NCBI GenBank assembly: GCA_950097265.1
Contig: CATNDJ010000010.1
Span: forward strand, 1-64,000
Source: an uncultured Oscillibacter sp.
GTDB lineage: Bacteria; Bacillota; Clostridia; Oscillospirales; Oscillospiraceae
Direction: 5' to 3'
DNA length: 64,000 bases
In this document: positions 56,809 through 64,000 of the stretch, piece after piece
Layout: each line of letters begins with the position of its first letter
Position numbering within the stretch: the stretch's first letter is position 1
The notes under the pieces: model-generated
The model's database searches: none
What the model was told of the DNA's origin: nothing
What the model saw: the letters and a program-made list of their open reading frames with translations, nothing else
Made by a program: the position numbers and the translations under genes

Positions 56809-57807
56809 ATGGCTCTGTTTGAAAGCTACGAAAGAAGAATCGACAAGATCAATTCCGTCCTGTCTCAGTACGGAATCAAGAGCGTGGAGGAGTGCCGGGA
56901 GATTTGCCAGGCCGCCGGCTTCGACCCCTATGAGATCGTCAAGGGCATCCAGCCCATCTGCTTTGAGAACGCCGCCTGGGCCTACTGCGTGGGCGCGGCC
57001 ATCGCGCTGAAAAAGAACGTGGCCACCGCCGCCGAGGCGGCCGAAGCCATCGGCGAGGGCCTCCAGGCCTTCTGCATCCCCGGCTCCGTGGCCGACGACC
57101 GGAACGTGGGCCTGGGCCACGGGAACCTGGGTGCCATGCTCCTGCGGGACGAGACCAAGTGCTTTGCCTTCCTGGCGGGCCACGAGTCCTTCGCCGCCGC
57201 CGAGGGGGCCATCGGCATCGTCCGCAACGCCAACAAGGCCCGGAAAGAACCCCTCCGGGTCATCCTGAACGGCCTGGGCAAGGACGCCGCCCAGATCATC
57301 AGCCGCATCAACGGCTTCACCTATGTCCAGACCCAGTTTGACTACTCCACCGGCGAGGTGAAGGTGGTCAAGGAGTACAAGTACTCCGAGGGCGAGCGGG
57401 CGAATGTCCGCTGCTACGGCGCCGACGACGTCCGGGAGGGCGTGGCCATCATGCACCTGGAGGGCGTGGATGTGTCCATCACCGGAAACTCCACCAATCC
57501 CACCCGGTTCCAGCATCCCGTGGCGGGCACCTATAAGAAGGAGTGCTGGGAGCAGGGGAAGAAGTATTTCTCCGTGGCCTCCGGCGGCGGCACGGGCCGC
57601 ACGCTGCACCCCGACAACATGGCCGCCGGCCCGGCTTCCTACGGCATGACCGACACCATGGGCCGGATGCACTCCGACGCCCAGTTCGCCGGATCCAGCT
57701 CCGTCCCCGCCCATGTGGAAATGATGGGCTTCTTAGGGATGGGCAACAACCCCATGGTAGGCGCGACGGTCGCCGTGGCCGTGGCGGTGTCCGAGAGCAA
57801 GAAGTAA
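56809..57807 (+). CDS. GGGtGRT protein
   Basis: A 332-residue protein of the family named after its own motif: 'SGGGTGRTLHPDNMAAGP' near residue 260, followed by 'GRMHSDAQFAGSSSVPAHVEMMG' and an Ala/Val-rich end. Earlier it has 'GLGHGNLGAMLLRDETKCFAFLAGHESFAAAEG'. The family's reaction is unknown. The ribosome site is 'aaaaggagg'. It is in an operon with a NifU-like scaffold protein, has a strong promoter and ends at a clear terminator. Confidence 0.9.
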   Translation: MALFESYERRIDKINSVLSQYGIKSVEECREICQAAGFDPYEIVKGIQPICFENAAWAYCVGAAIALKKNVATAAEAAEAIGEGLQAFCIPGSVADDRNVGLGHGNLGAMLLRDETKCFAFLAGHESFAAAEGAIGIVRNANKARKEPLRVILNGLGKDAAQIISRINGFTYVQTQFDYSTGEVKVVKEYKYSEGERANVRCYGADDVREGVAIMHLEGVDVSITGNSTNPTRFQHPVAGTYKKECWEQGKKYFSVASGGGTGRTLHPDNMAAGPASYGMTDTMGRMHSDAQFAGSSSVPAHVEMMGFLGMGNNPMVGATVAVAVAVSESKK

Positions 57808-57840
57808 TCCCCCGCGCCGGAGCGAAAGAACAGGAAAGGA

Positions 57841-57874
57841 CAAGGCCCCGTCCGAATGGACGGGGCCTTGTTTT
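57841..57874 (+). terminator. Intrinsic terminator of the NifU-like/GGGtGRT operon
   Basis: A 13-pair stem (CAAGGCCCCGTCC / GGACGGGGCCTTG) with loop GAAT, followed by TTTT. It may also serve the convergent SPFH gene. Confidence 0.94.
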
Positions 57875-57891
57875 GTGCGGATGAAACGGGC

Positions 57892-58827
57892 TTATTTCTT
57901 CGGCTCGTCGGGTTCCAGCACCGCCTTGGCGCTGGCGGCCAGGCCCGCCAGGCCCTGGAGCTCGCTGGGGATGATGATTTTCGTGGCCTTGCCGTCGGCT
58001 ACCTTCTGCATGGCCTCCAGGGCCTTCAGCTTCACGACCTGGTCGTTGGGGGCGGCGGCGTTCAAAAGGCGCAGGGAGTCCGCCAGGGCCGTCTGGACCC
58101 GGGTGATGGCCTCGGCCTCCGCCTCGGCGGCCATGATGCGGGCCTGCTTCTCGCCCTCCGCCTGGAGGATGGCGGCTTCCTTGGCCGCCGTGGCCCGGAG
58201 AATGGCCGCCTGCTTCTCGCCCTCGGCCACCAGCACCTGGGACTCCTTCTGGCCCTTGGCCTGGAGGACGGATTCCCGGCGCTCCCGCTCGGCCTTCATC
58301 TGCTTTTCCATGGCGTTTTGGATGTCCTTGGGGGGAATGATGTTCTTCAGCTCCACCCGGTTGACCTTGATGCCCCAGGGGTCCGTGGCCTCGTCCAGGA
58401 TGGCCCGCATCCGGGAATTGATGATGTCCCGGCTGGTGAGGGACTGCTCCAGGTCCATGTCGCCGATGATGTTCCGCAGGGTCGTGGCCGTCAGGTTCTC
58501 AATGGCGTTCATGGGGTGCTCCACGCCGTAGGTATAGAGCTTGGGGTCCGTGATTTGGAAATAGATGACCGTGTCGATCTGCATGGTGACGTTGTCTTTC
58601 GTGATGACGGGCTGGGGCGGGAAGTCCGCCACCTGCTCCTTCAGGGAGACCTTCTTGACCACCCGCATGACGAAGGGGACCTTGACGTGAGGGCCCTGGT
58701 TCCAGACTGCGTGGAACTGACCCAGCCACTCCACCACATAGGCCCGGGACTGCTGGACGATATGGACGTTGGAGATGATCAGGATGACCAGCAGGACGAT
58801 GACGACGGAAACGGGAATCCACCACAT
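57892..58827 (-). CDS. SPFH/band-7 protein (QmcA-like)
   Basis: A 311-residue stomatin-like protein. One membrane helix at residues 5-22 ('PVSVVIVLLVILIISNVHIV') is followed by the SPFH core ('VVEWLGQFHAVWNQGPH', 'DNVTMQIDTVIYFQITDP'), the 'LRNIIGDMDLEQSLTSRD' block and a long Ala/Glu-rich coiled coil (about 185-260) that drives oligomers. These form membrane scaffolds and are often paired with NfeD, as here (the two overlap by one base, TAATG). Confidence 0.93.
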   Translation of the reverse strand: MWWIPVSVVIVLLVILIISNVHIVQQSRAYVVEWLGQFHAVWNQGPHVKVPFVMRVVKKVSLKEQVADFPPQPVITKDNVTMQIDTVIYFQITDPKLYTYGVEHPMNAIENLTATTLRNIIGDMDLEQSLTSRDIINSRMRAILDEATDPWGIKVNRVELKNIIPPKDIQNAMEKQMKAERERRESVLQAKGQKESQVLVAEGEKQAAILRATAAKEAAILQAEGEKQARIMAAEAEAEAITRVQTALADSLRLLNAAAPNDQVVKLKALEAMQKVADGKATKIIIPSELQGLAGLAASAKAVLEPDEPKK

Positions 58828-59297
58828 TACTTTGTTACCTCCACTTTCTCTGAATATTGGACCAGGAGCTTGACGCCCTCGATCTTCTCAACTTTCACCT
58901 GGGTTCCGGCGGGGATGGGATCCCCGTTTACGCTGCGGGCGGTCCAGGTCTTTCCGTCCACGTAGACCGCGCCGGAGGCCCGCTGGTTGTCCACGGCCTC
59001 GGTGACCTTGGCCGTCATGCCCAGGACCCGGTCGGAGTTCGTGGGAATATGGGGTCTGCTCATAAAGCGCCGGACCAGGGGCCGGGTAATGACCAGGGCC
59101 AGGGCGGACACCACCGCGAACACCAGCACCTGGGTGGCCTCCGGGGTCAGGCTCCCCAGGGACCAGCCGGACATACAAGTGACGAGGGCCGCCAGGGACC
59201 CGGCCACGAACCAGATGGAAACCATGTTCTCCGTGACCACCTCGGCCACGCCGAAGAGGACGATGGCCCCCAGCCAGAGCCAAATAAAAACGTTCAT
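58827..59297 (-). CDS. NfeD-like membrane protein
   Basis: A 156-residue NfeD short form. About four membrane segments come first ('FIWLWLGAIVLFGVAEVV', 'IWFVAGSLAALVTCM', 'VLVFAVVSALALVIT'), then a soluble OB-fold ('GMTAKVTEAVDN', 'VYVDGKTWTARS', 'VKVEKIEGVKLLV'). The ATG at 59297 has 'aaaggagg' seven bases upstream; a TTG one codon earlier is less likely. It precedes the SPFH gene. An extended -10 box TGCTATACT (59339-59347, minus strand) lies upstream. Confidence 0.92.
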   Translation of the reverse strand: MNVFIWLWLGAIVLFGVAEVVTENMVSIWFVAGSLAALVTCMSGWSLGSLTPEATQVLVFAVVSALALVITRPLVRRFMSRPHIPTNSDRVLGMTAKVTEAVDNQRASGAVYVDGKTWTARSVNGDPIPAGTQVKVEKIEGVKLLVQYSEKVEVTK

Positions 59298-59418
59298 CAA
59301 AATGCCTCCTTTCCAAAAAGGCCTTGGCTTTCATTATCAGTATAGCATACCTGCCGGGGGAAAAGTGTTTCATTTCAGTAACAATTCACAAAGGACCCGG
59401 AGAGCGCCCCGCCGGGGA

Positions 59419-59447
59419 GTTGAAAACCCCGGGAACTCCTGCTATAC
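59419..59447 (+). promoter_or_regulatory. Promoter of the RNA methyltransferase gene
   Basis: TTGAAA (59419-59424), a 17-base spacer and TATACT (59442-59447). Confidence 0.8.
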
Positions 59448-59485
59448 TGAGCAAAAGACTGCGGAAGCGAAAGGAGGCGTCCCCC

Positions 59486-60595
59486 ATGATCTTGACCGTT
59501 CCCTGCCTCCTGGGCCTGGAGGCCCTGGTGGCCGGCGAGATGAAGCGCCTGGGCCTGAAGGAGGTCCGGGCGGAAAACGGCCGGGTCCACTGCGACGGGA
59601 CCATGGCCGATATCGCCCGGCTGAACATCGGCCTGCGCTGCGGGGCCCGGGTGCTGATGGAGCTGGGGTCCTTCCCGGCCCCGGACTTTGAGGCGCTGTT
59701 TCAGGGCGTGCTGGCCCTGCCCTGGGAGGACTTCATTCCCCGGGAGGGGGAGTTTCCCGTGAAGGGCTATTCCCTGCACTCCGCCCTGCACTCCGTCCCC
59801 GCCTGTCAGGCCATCGTGAAAAAGGCCGCCGCCCGGCGGCTGGGGAACGCCTATGGCTGCGAGACCCTGCCGGAGACGGGGGGCCGCTATCAGATTCAAT
59901 TTGCCATCGTCAAGGACCGGGCCTCCCTCTACCTGGACACCTCCGGCGAGGGGCTCTATAAGCGGGGCTACCGGGCGCAGAACATGGGCGCGCCCCTGCG
60001 GGAGACCCTGGCGGCGGCCCTGGTGACCCTCTCCCGCTACCGGGGGAAGGACCCCTTCTGCGACCCCTTCTGCGGCTCCGGCACCATCCCTATCGAGGCG
60101 GCGCTCATCGCCAGGAACCGGGCCCCGGGCCTGGACCGGCGCTTTGCCGCCCAAAAGTGGAAGGCCATGGACCCCAAGCTGTGGATGGACGCGGCGGAGG
60201 AAGCGCAGGACAAGGAGTTCCATGGAAACTACGACATCTGGGGCGGGGACGTCGACCCGGCGGCGGTGGAGCTGGCCCGGCACAACGCGGCTCTGGCGGG
60301 AGTGGAGGACTGCGTGCGCTTTGAGGTGGCGGACGCGGGGAAGTTCCATCGAAGCAGCGAGTACGGCCAGCTGGTGACGAACCCGCCCTACGGCGAGCGG
60401 CTGCTGGAAAAGGAGGAGGCGGAGGCGCTGTACCGGAGCTTCGGGAGAGCGCTGGAGGACCTGCCGCCGAAATGGCGGGTGATTGTGCTGAGCTCCCACA
60501 CGGAGTTCGAGCGGTGCTTCGGCCGCCCGGCGGACAGGAAGCGGAAGCTGTACAACGGGATGCTGAAGTGCGACGCGTTCTTCTACGGGAAGTGA
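59486..60595 (+). CDS. RlmL-type THUMP RNA methyltransferase (YpsC family)
   Basis: A 369-residue class I SAM methyltransferase. A THUMP RNA-binding domain is at about 50-150. The catalytic domain starts with 'MGAPLRETLAAALVTLSRY' and has 'DPFCGSGTIPIEAALIARNRAPG' (SAM motif I) and the N-methyltransferase signature 'LVTNPPYGERL'. This is the single-domain homologue of the N-terminal half of RlmL, which makes m2G in 23S rRNA. The start follows 'gaaaggagg'. Confidence 0.92.
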   Translation: MILTVPCLLGLEALVAGEMKRLGLKEVRAENGRVHCDGTMADIARLNIGLRCGARVLMELGSFPAPDFEALFQGVLALPWEDFIPREGEFPVKGYSLHSALHSVPACQAIVKKAAARRLGNAYGCETLPETGGRYQIQFAIVKDRASLYLDTSGEGLYKRGYRAQNMGAPLRETLAAALVTLSRYRGKDPFCDPFCGSGTIPIEAALIARNRAPGLDRRFAAQKWKAMDPKLWMDAAEEAQDKEFHGNYDIWGGDVDPAAVELARHNAALAGVEDCVRFEVADAGKFHRSSEYGQLVTNPPYGERLLEKEEAEALYRSFGRALEDLPPKWRVIVLSSHTEFERCFGRPADRKRKLYNGMLKCDAFFYGK

Positions 60596-60598
60596 AAA

Positions 60599-60622
60599 AG
60601 GGGCGGGAATTTTCCCGCCCCT
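60599..60622 (+). terminator. Intrinsic terminator of the RNA methyltransferase gene
   Basis: An 11-pair stem (AGGGGCGGGAA / TTCCCGCCCCT) with a two-base centre; an A run precedes it and a short T-containing tail follows. Confidence 0.8.
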
Positions 60623-60623
60623 C

Positions 60624-60652
60624 TTGCAACGGGGGAAAAAGTGTGGCATAAT
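60624..60652 (+). promoter_or_regulatory. Promoter of tRNA-Ser
   Basis: TTGCAA (60624-60629), a 17-base spacer and CATAAT (60647-60652), 14 bases before the tRNA. Confidence 0.75.
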
Positions 60653-60666
60653 AAGGGACGGTTTAT

Positions 60667-60757
60667 GCAGCGGTATCGAAGTGGTTATAACGGCCCTGAC
60701 TCGAAATCAGGTGTACCCGCAAGGGTACCGTGGGTTCGAATCCCACCCGCTGCGCCA
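60667..60757 (+). tRNA. tRNA-Ser (CGA)
   Basis: A 91-base tRNA with a long variable arm, as in Ser tRNAs. The acceptor stem is GCAGCGG/CCGCTGC with discriminator G and encoded CCA. The anticodon stem CCTGA/TCAGG carries loop CTCGAAA, giving anticodon CGA (reads UCG). The T arm is GGTTCGAATCC. Confidence 0.96.
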
Positions 60758-60799
60758 GCTCGGACTCGCTTCGCTGGACTCGGGGCTGAGGGGGACGGG

Positions 60800-60835
60800 C
60801 GAAAGGGCGGCGGGGTGTTCCCCGCCGCCCTTTCG
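60800..60835. terminator. Bidirectional terminator between tRNA-Ser and pcrA
   Basis: A perfect 16-pair stem (CGAAAGGGCGGCGGGG / CCCCGCCGCCCTTTCG) with loop TGTT. A T-rich tail follows on the plus strand. Confidence 0.9.
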
Positions 60836-60893
60836 CTTTTGCTGCTTTTATTTGGGGCTTCCTTCTGGATTCCTCTATAGCCTATAGTTGCTT

Positions 60894-63341
60894 CTACAGC
60901 TTCTTCAGGTGCTTGGAGGCGGCTTTTAGCATCAGCTTTTTGCGGCCGGCCGCATCGAAGTCCACTTGGATCAGGGCGTCGCCGCCCATGGGCTGGACGG
61001 ACAGCACCGTCCCGGGGCCGAAAACGCCGTGCTCGACCCGGTCCCCTTCGCTTAAGGCGATGGGGGGCGTCGCCGCCGGGCTCGCCGCCGGGCGGCGGGA
61101 CTCTTGGTAAGACGGGCGGGCGGGACGGACGTAGACGGGGCGGCGGGCGCCGCCGGAGAAGTCTCCGCCGCCGTAGGAGCCGCTGCCGTAGGAGGAGCCG
61201 CCGTATCCGCTGAAGCTGCCGCCGGGCTGGAGGTCCTTCCCCACCCAGTTCAGGGTTTCCTCGGGAATTTCCTCCAGGAAGCGGGAGAGGCGGTTGCTGG
61301 CCGTCTTGCCGTAGAGCATCCGCTGGCGGGCGTGGGTCAGGGTCAGCCGCTGCTTGGCCCGGGTCATGGCCACGTAACACAACCGGCGCTCCTCCTCCAG
61401 CTCCTCCTCCTCGAACTGGGCGGAGCTGCCGGGGAAAACGCCCTCCTCCATGCCCACCACGTAGACCATGGGGAACTCCAGGCCCTTGGCGGCGTGGATG
61501 GTCATGAGGGTCACGCAGTCGTCCCCGCTTTCCAGGGAGTCCAGGTCCGTGTACAGGGCGATCTCGTTCAAAAAGCCCGAGAGGGTGGCGTCCTCCGGCC
61601 GGCGGTCCAGGAAGCCCAGGATGTTGGATTTCAGTTCCTGGACGTTCTCCAAACGGCCCCGGCTCTCCAGGTCGTTCTTGTCCCTCAGGGCCTGGGCGTA
61701 GCCCGTCCGCTCGCAGACCTCGTCGTAGAACTCCGGCAGGGCCAGGGTCCCCCCGGCCTTCCGGAGGCCGTCGATCATGTCCGCGAACTGGAGGAGCTTT
61801 TTCGCCGGGGTCTTCAGCTCCAGGAAGAGGTCCGCGTTGCGGATGATTTCATACAGGGAGGCCCCCTGCTGGGCCGCCAGGGCCGCCACCTTGTCCAGGG
61901 TGGTCCCCCCGATGCCCCGGGGCGGGTTGTTCACAATGCGCCGCAGGCGCAGGTCGTCCAGGGGGTTGTTCAGCACGCAGAGGTAGGCCAGCATGTCCTT
62001 TACCTCCGCCCGGTCGAAGAACTTCATGCCCCCCACCACCCGGTAGGGCACGCCGCTGCTCCGCATGGCGTATTCCAGGGCGTTGGATTGGGCGTTCATC
62101 CGGTAGAGCACCGCCGCGTCCCGGAAATGGGCCCCCCGGCCCACCGCCGAGAGAATATCCCCCGTCACGAAGGCGGCCTCGTCGCTCTCGTTCAGCGTGG
62201 TGCGGACGCTTACCTTTTCCCCGCCGCCGTTTTCCGTCCAGAGGGTCTTCCCCTTCCGGCCGGCGTTGTTCTCTATGACGGCGTTGGCCGCGTCCAGGAT
62301 GTTCTGGGTGGAGCGGTAGTTCTGTTCCAGGCGGATGGTCCGGGCATCCTCGTACTGCGTTTCAAAGTTCAGGATGTTCTCAATATTGGCCCCCCGGAAG
62401 CGGTAGATGGACTGGTCGTCGTCCCCCACCACGCAGAGGTTCCGCCGCCCCCCCGCCAGCAGGCCGGTCAAGAGGTACTGGAGGTGGTTGGTGTCCTGGT
62501 ACTCGTCCACCAGCACATAGCGGAATTTCCGCTGGTAGTACTCCAGCACCTCCGGCTCCTGACGGAGCAGGGTGACGGTGTGGTAGATGATGTCGTCGAA
62601 GTCCAGGGCGTTGGCGGAGGCCAGCTTCTTCTGATAGGCGGCGTAAATTTTGGCGATGCGGCCCATGCGCCAGTCGGTCTCCGCGCTGTACTTCCGGGAA
62701 AATTCCTCCGGCCCTATGTACTGGTCCTTGGCGGCGCTGATGACGGAGAGGACGTTTTTCGGCGGGAAGGCCTTGTCGTCCAGGTTCAGCTCCTTCACCA
62801 CGTCCTTGGCCACCCGGCGGGAGTCGTCGGTGTCGTAGATGGTGAAATCCTTTCCGAAGCCCAGGCGGTCGATATCCCGCCGGAGGATGCGCACGCAGGC
62901 GGAGTGAAAGGTGGAGGCCCAGACATCGCCCGCCTCCGGCCCCAGGCGGGCGGCCAGGCGGTCCTTCAGCTCCCCGGCGGCCTTATTGGTGAAGGTGATG
63001 GCGATGATCTCCCAGGGCCTGGGCGGGTCCACGGCGCACAGACGCTTTGCCCGGTCGAAGTCCTGGGGGGCGGGGTCCTCCGGGAAGTTCTCTAAAAAGG
63101 CCAGGTCCTCCCCGGACGCGTCCTCCGGGACGAAGTCGGAGTCGCCGCCCCGGCCGTAGGTCAGCAGGTTGTAGATCCGCTGGATCAAAACGGTGGTCTT
63201 GCCGCTGCCCGCCCCGGCCAGGAGGAGCAGAGGCCCCTCGGTGGTCATGGCGGCCTCCCGCTGGGCGGAGTTCAGCCGCTGGAGGTCCCCGGCGATGACC
63301 CGCCGCCGGGCCGCGATGTAGCGCTGGTGAAAGTCGTTCAT
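60894..63341 (-). CDS. pcrA: ATP-dependent DNA helicase PcrA/UvrD
   Basis: An 815-residue superfamily 1A helicase. Motif I is 'LLAGAGSGKTTVL' (about residue 40), Ia 'IAITFTNKAAGEL', II 'YVLVDEYQDTN', III 'VVGDDDQSIYRFRGA', IV 'LEQNYRST', V 'VTLMTIHAAKGLEFPMV' and VI 'VAMTRAKQRL'. About 45 extra acidic residues sit between motifs I and Ia. A Gly/Ser/Tyr-rich linker near residue 690-715 precedes the Tudor-like C-terminal domain ('GDRVEHGVFGPGTVLS'), which contacts RNA polymerase in PcrA. The ATG at 63341 follows 'gggag'. Confidence 0.95.
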   Translation of the reverse strand: MNDFHQRYIAARRRVIAGDLQRLNSAQREAAMTTEGPLLLLAGAGSGKTTVLIQRIYNLLTYGRGGDSDFVPEDASGEDLAFLENFPEDPAPQDFDRAKRLCAVDPPRPWEIIAITFTNKAAGELKDRLAARLGPEAGDVWASTFHSACVRILRRDIDRLGFGKDFTIYDTDDSRRVAKDVVKELNLDDKAFPPKNVLSVISAAKDQYIGPEEFSRKYSAETDWRMGRIAKIYAAYQKKLASANALDFDDIIYHTVTLLRQEPEVLEYYQRKFRYVLVDEYQDTNHLQYLLTGLLAGGRRNLCVVGDDDQSIYRFRGANIENILNFETQYEDARTIRLEQNYRSTQNILDAANAVIENNAGRKGKTLWTENGGGEKVSVRTTLNESDEAAFVTGDILSAVGRGAHFRDAAVLYRMNAQSNALEYAMRSSGVPYRVVGGMKFFDRAEVKDMLAYLCVLNNPLDDLRLRRIVNNPPRGIGGTTLDKVAALAAQQGASLYEIIRNADLFLELKTPAKKLLQFADMIDGLRKAGGTLALPEFYDEVCERTGYAQALRDKNDLESRGRLENVQELKSNILGFLDRRPEDATLSGFLNEIALYTDLDSLESGDDCVTLMTIHAAKGLEFPMVYVVGMEEGVFPGSSAQFEEEELEEERRLCYVAMTRAKQRLTLTHARQRMLYGKTASNRLSRFLEEIPEETLNWVGKDLQPGGSFSGYGGSSYGSGSYGGGDFSGGARRPVYVRPARPSYQESRRPAASPAATPPIALSEGDRVEHGVFGPGTVLSVQPMGGDALIQVDFDAAGRKKLMLKAASKHLKKL

Positions 63342-63416
63342 AGTTCTCCCGTTCCTTATCCTTGTACTGGAGCCTATTTTAAGGCAACTCCGGCGGCAAA
63401 TCAACATAATTTTTTA

Positions 63417-63446
63417 TTGACACCCTTCCCGCCCGTATGGTATACT
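63417..63446 (+). promoter_or_regulatory. Promoter of rpmH-rnpA
   Basis: TTGACA (63417-63422), an 18-base spacer and TATACT (63441-63446), with TGG before the -10 box (extended -10). The leader is about 130 bases long. Confidence 0.85.
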
Positions 63447-63580
63447 ATCCCATACGCCGAATCGGCGTTTGAATTTGTCTGCCGCGCCGCCCGCCCCCCG
63501 GGGCTTGGGCGGCGTTGGGAAAGCGCCGCCCCGTGACCGAATGCCGGGGCGGACGGAATATGGACAGGAGGTGTCTCAGC

Positions 63581-63721
63581 ATGGCAACGAAACGTACCTA
63601 TCAGCCCAAGAAGCTCCACGGCCAGAAGGTCCACGGCTTCCGCAAGCGCATGGCCACCGCCAACGGCCGCAAGGTCCTGGCCCGCCGCCGCGCCAAGGGC
63701 CGCGCCCGCCTCTCCTATTGA
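63581..63721 (+). CDS. rpmH: 50S ribosomal protein bL34
   Basis: A 46-residue L34. It has '[20 protein letters not shown]' and '[18 protein letters not shown]', which is the family end to end. The ribosome site is 'aggaggtgtctcagc'. It precedes rnpA, as in nearly all bacteria, where this pair lies next to oriC. Confidence 0.98.
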   Translation: MATKRTYQPKKLHGQKVHGFRKRMATANGRKVLARRRAKGRARLSY

Positions 63722-63821
63722 GAAGCAGGAGACACTTGAACACGAGTCCTGACAGGGGCGGCTGGAATTTTCTGGATTCCTCCGTCCCTTGTGCTGGTTC
63801 TCCGGCCTGGGGGGATGGGTT

Positions 63822-64000
63822 ATGAAGCCCGCGGTGACGCTGAAAAAGAATCACGAGTTCCGCCGGCTGTATCAGAAGGGCGCGTCGGCGGTGGCGGGGA
63901 GCATGGTGCTCTACTGCCGGAAAAACCGCCTGGGCCACAACCGCCTGGGGGTCACCGTCTCCGTGAAGCTGGGGAACGCCGTGAAGCGCAACCGGGCCCG
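63822..64000 (+). CDS. rnpA: Ribonuclease P protein component, 5' part only
   Basis: The first 59 codons of RnpA, cut by the window edge. 'LKKNHEFRRLYQKGASAVAG' and 'NRLGVTVSVKLGNAVKRNR' match the N-terminus and the conserved RNR-type motif that binds the RNase P RNA. It lies 100 bases after rpmH. The ribosome site before the ATG is modest ('ggggggatgggtt'). Confidence 0.95.
   Translation, partial: MKPAVTLKKNHEFRRLYQKGASAVAGSMVLYCRKNRLGHNRLGVTVSVKLGNAVKRNRA

Overview
The window is a GC-rich stretch of a Gram-positive bacterial chromosome with strong Shine-Dalgarno sites, sigma-A promoters and T-tract hairpin terminators. It looks like a gut anaerobe of the Clostridia, most likely an Oscillospiraceae-type lineage. 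Reasons: the clostridial order rimP-nusA-ylxR-ylxQ, the bipartite PyrK/PyrDB dihydroorotate dehydrogenase, a ferredoxin-linked 2-oxoacid oxidoreductase, S-layer-homology proteins, GGGtGRT and NifU-like proteins, and DnaD/DnaI primosome genes. The taxon is inferred; there is no rRNA in the window. Two tRNAs are present (Val-GAC, Ser-CGA). I see no phage, insertion sequence or CRISPR array.

Layout. 1-2.5 kb (-): the rimP-nusA-ylxR-ylxQ operon, cut by the window edge, with an attenuator-like hairpin in its leader. 3.0-10.0 kb (+): a complete UMP operon pyrC-K-D-F-E-B-I, followed by a YgjP-like metalloprotein and a PurO-like IMP cyclohydrolase. 10.1-17.1 kb (+): a three-gene unit made of a 1594-residue multidomain protein (HD, helical repeats, nucleotidyltransferase, probable acetyltransferase, phosphoribosyltransferase-like), a lactate/malate-dehydrogenase-like protein and a flavoprotein. 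This is the best candidate here for an undescribed system. 17.2-22.2 kb (+): an SLH protein, a cluster of inverted repeats, then an HscC-type Hsp70 with a membrane J-like partner. 22.3-31.9 kb (-): prmA, degV, DUF1836, mnmE, a mosaic LRR/Cys-repeat/SLH surface protein, pnp and rpsO. 32.1-36.5 kb (+): an autoregulated GntR(YtrA)-ABC exporter operon, an anchored amidase and a 56-residue protein. 36.6-41.2 kb: a FabG-like reductase, tRNA-Val, ilvE, and an alcohol dehydrogenase facing an AraC regulator. 41.2-48.0 kb: a 2-oxoacid:ferredoxin oxidoreductase operon, a divergent FadR-type GntR regulator, and a cstA transporter operon. 48.1-55.2 kb: a ParB/Noc-like protein, a VanW protein, a HAD hydrolase, a methionine-gamma-lyase-like enzyme, a tiny 25-residue ORF with an opposing promoter, dnaD and dnaI. 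55.2-64.0 kb: a TVP38-like membrane protein, the NifU-like/GGGtGRT pair, NfeD/SPFH, an RlmL-type methyltransferase, tRNA-Ser, pcrA, and finally rpmH-rnpA, a pair usually found near oriC.

How they fit together. Ribosome and RNA genes (nusA, rimP, prmA, pnp, rpsO, mnmE, rpmH, rnpA) dominate the core. The pyr operon supplies UMP and has PyrI for allosteric control, with no visible PyrR leader. ilvE, the 2-oxoacid oxidoreductase and CstA form an amino-acid/2-oxoacid block. A shared ten-base motif suggests that the GntR protein between the last two controls both.
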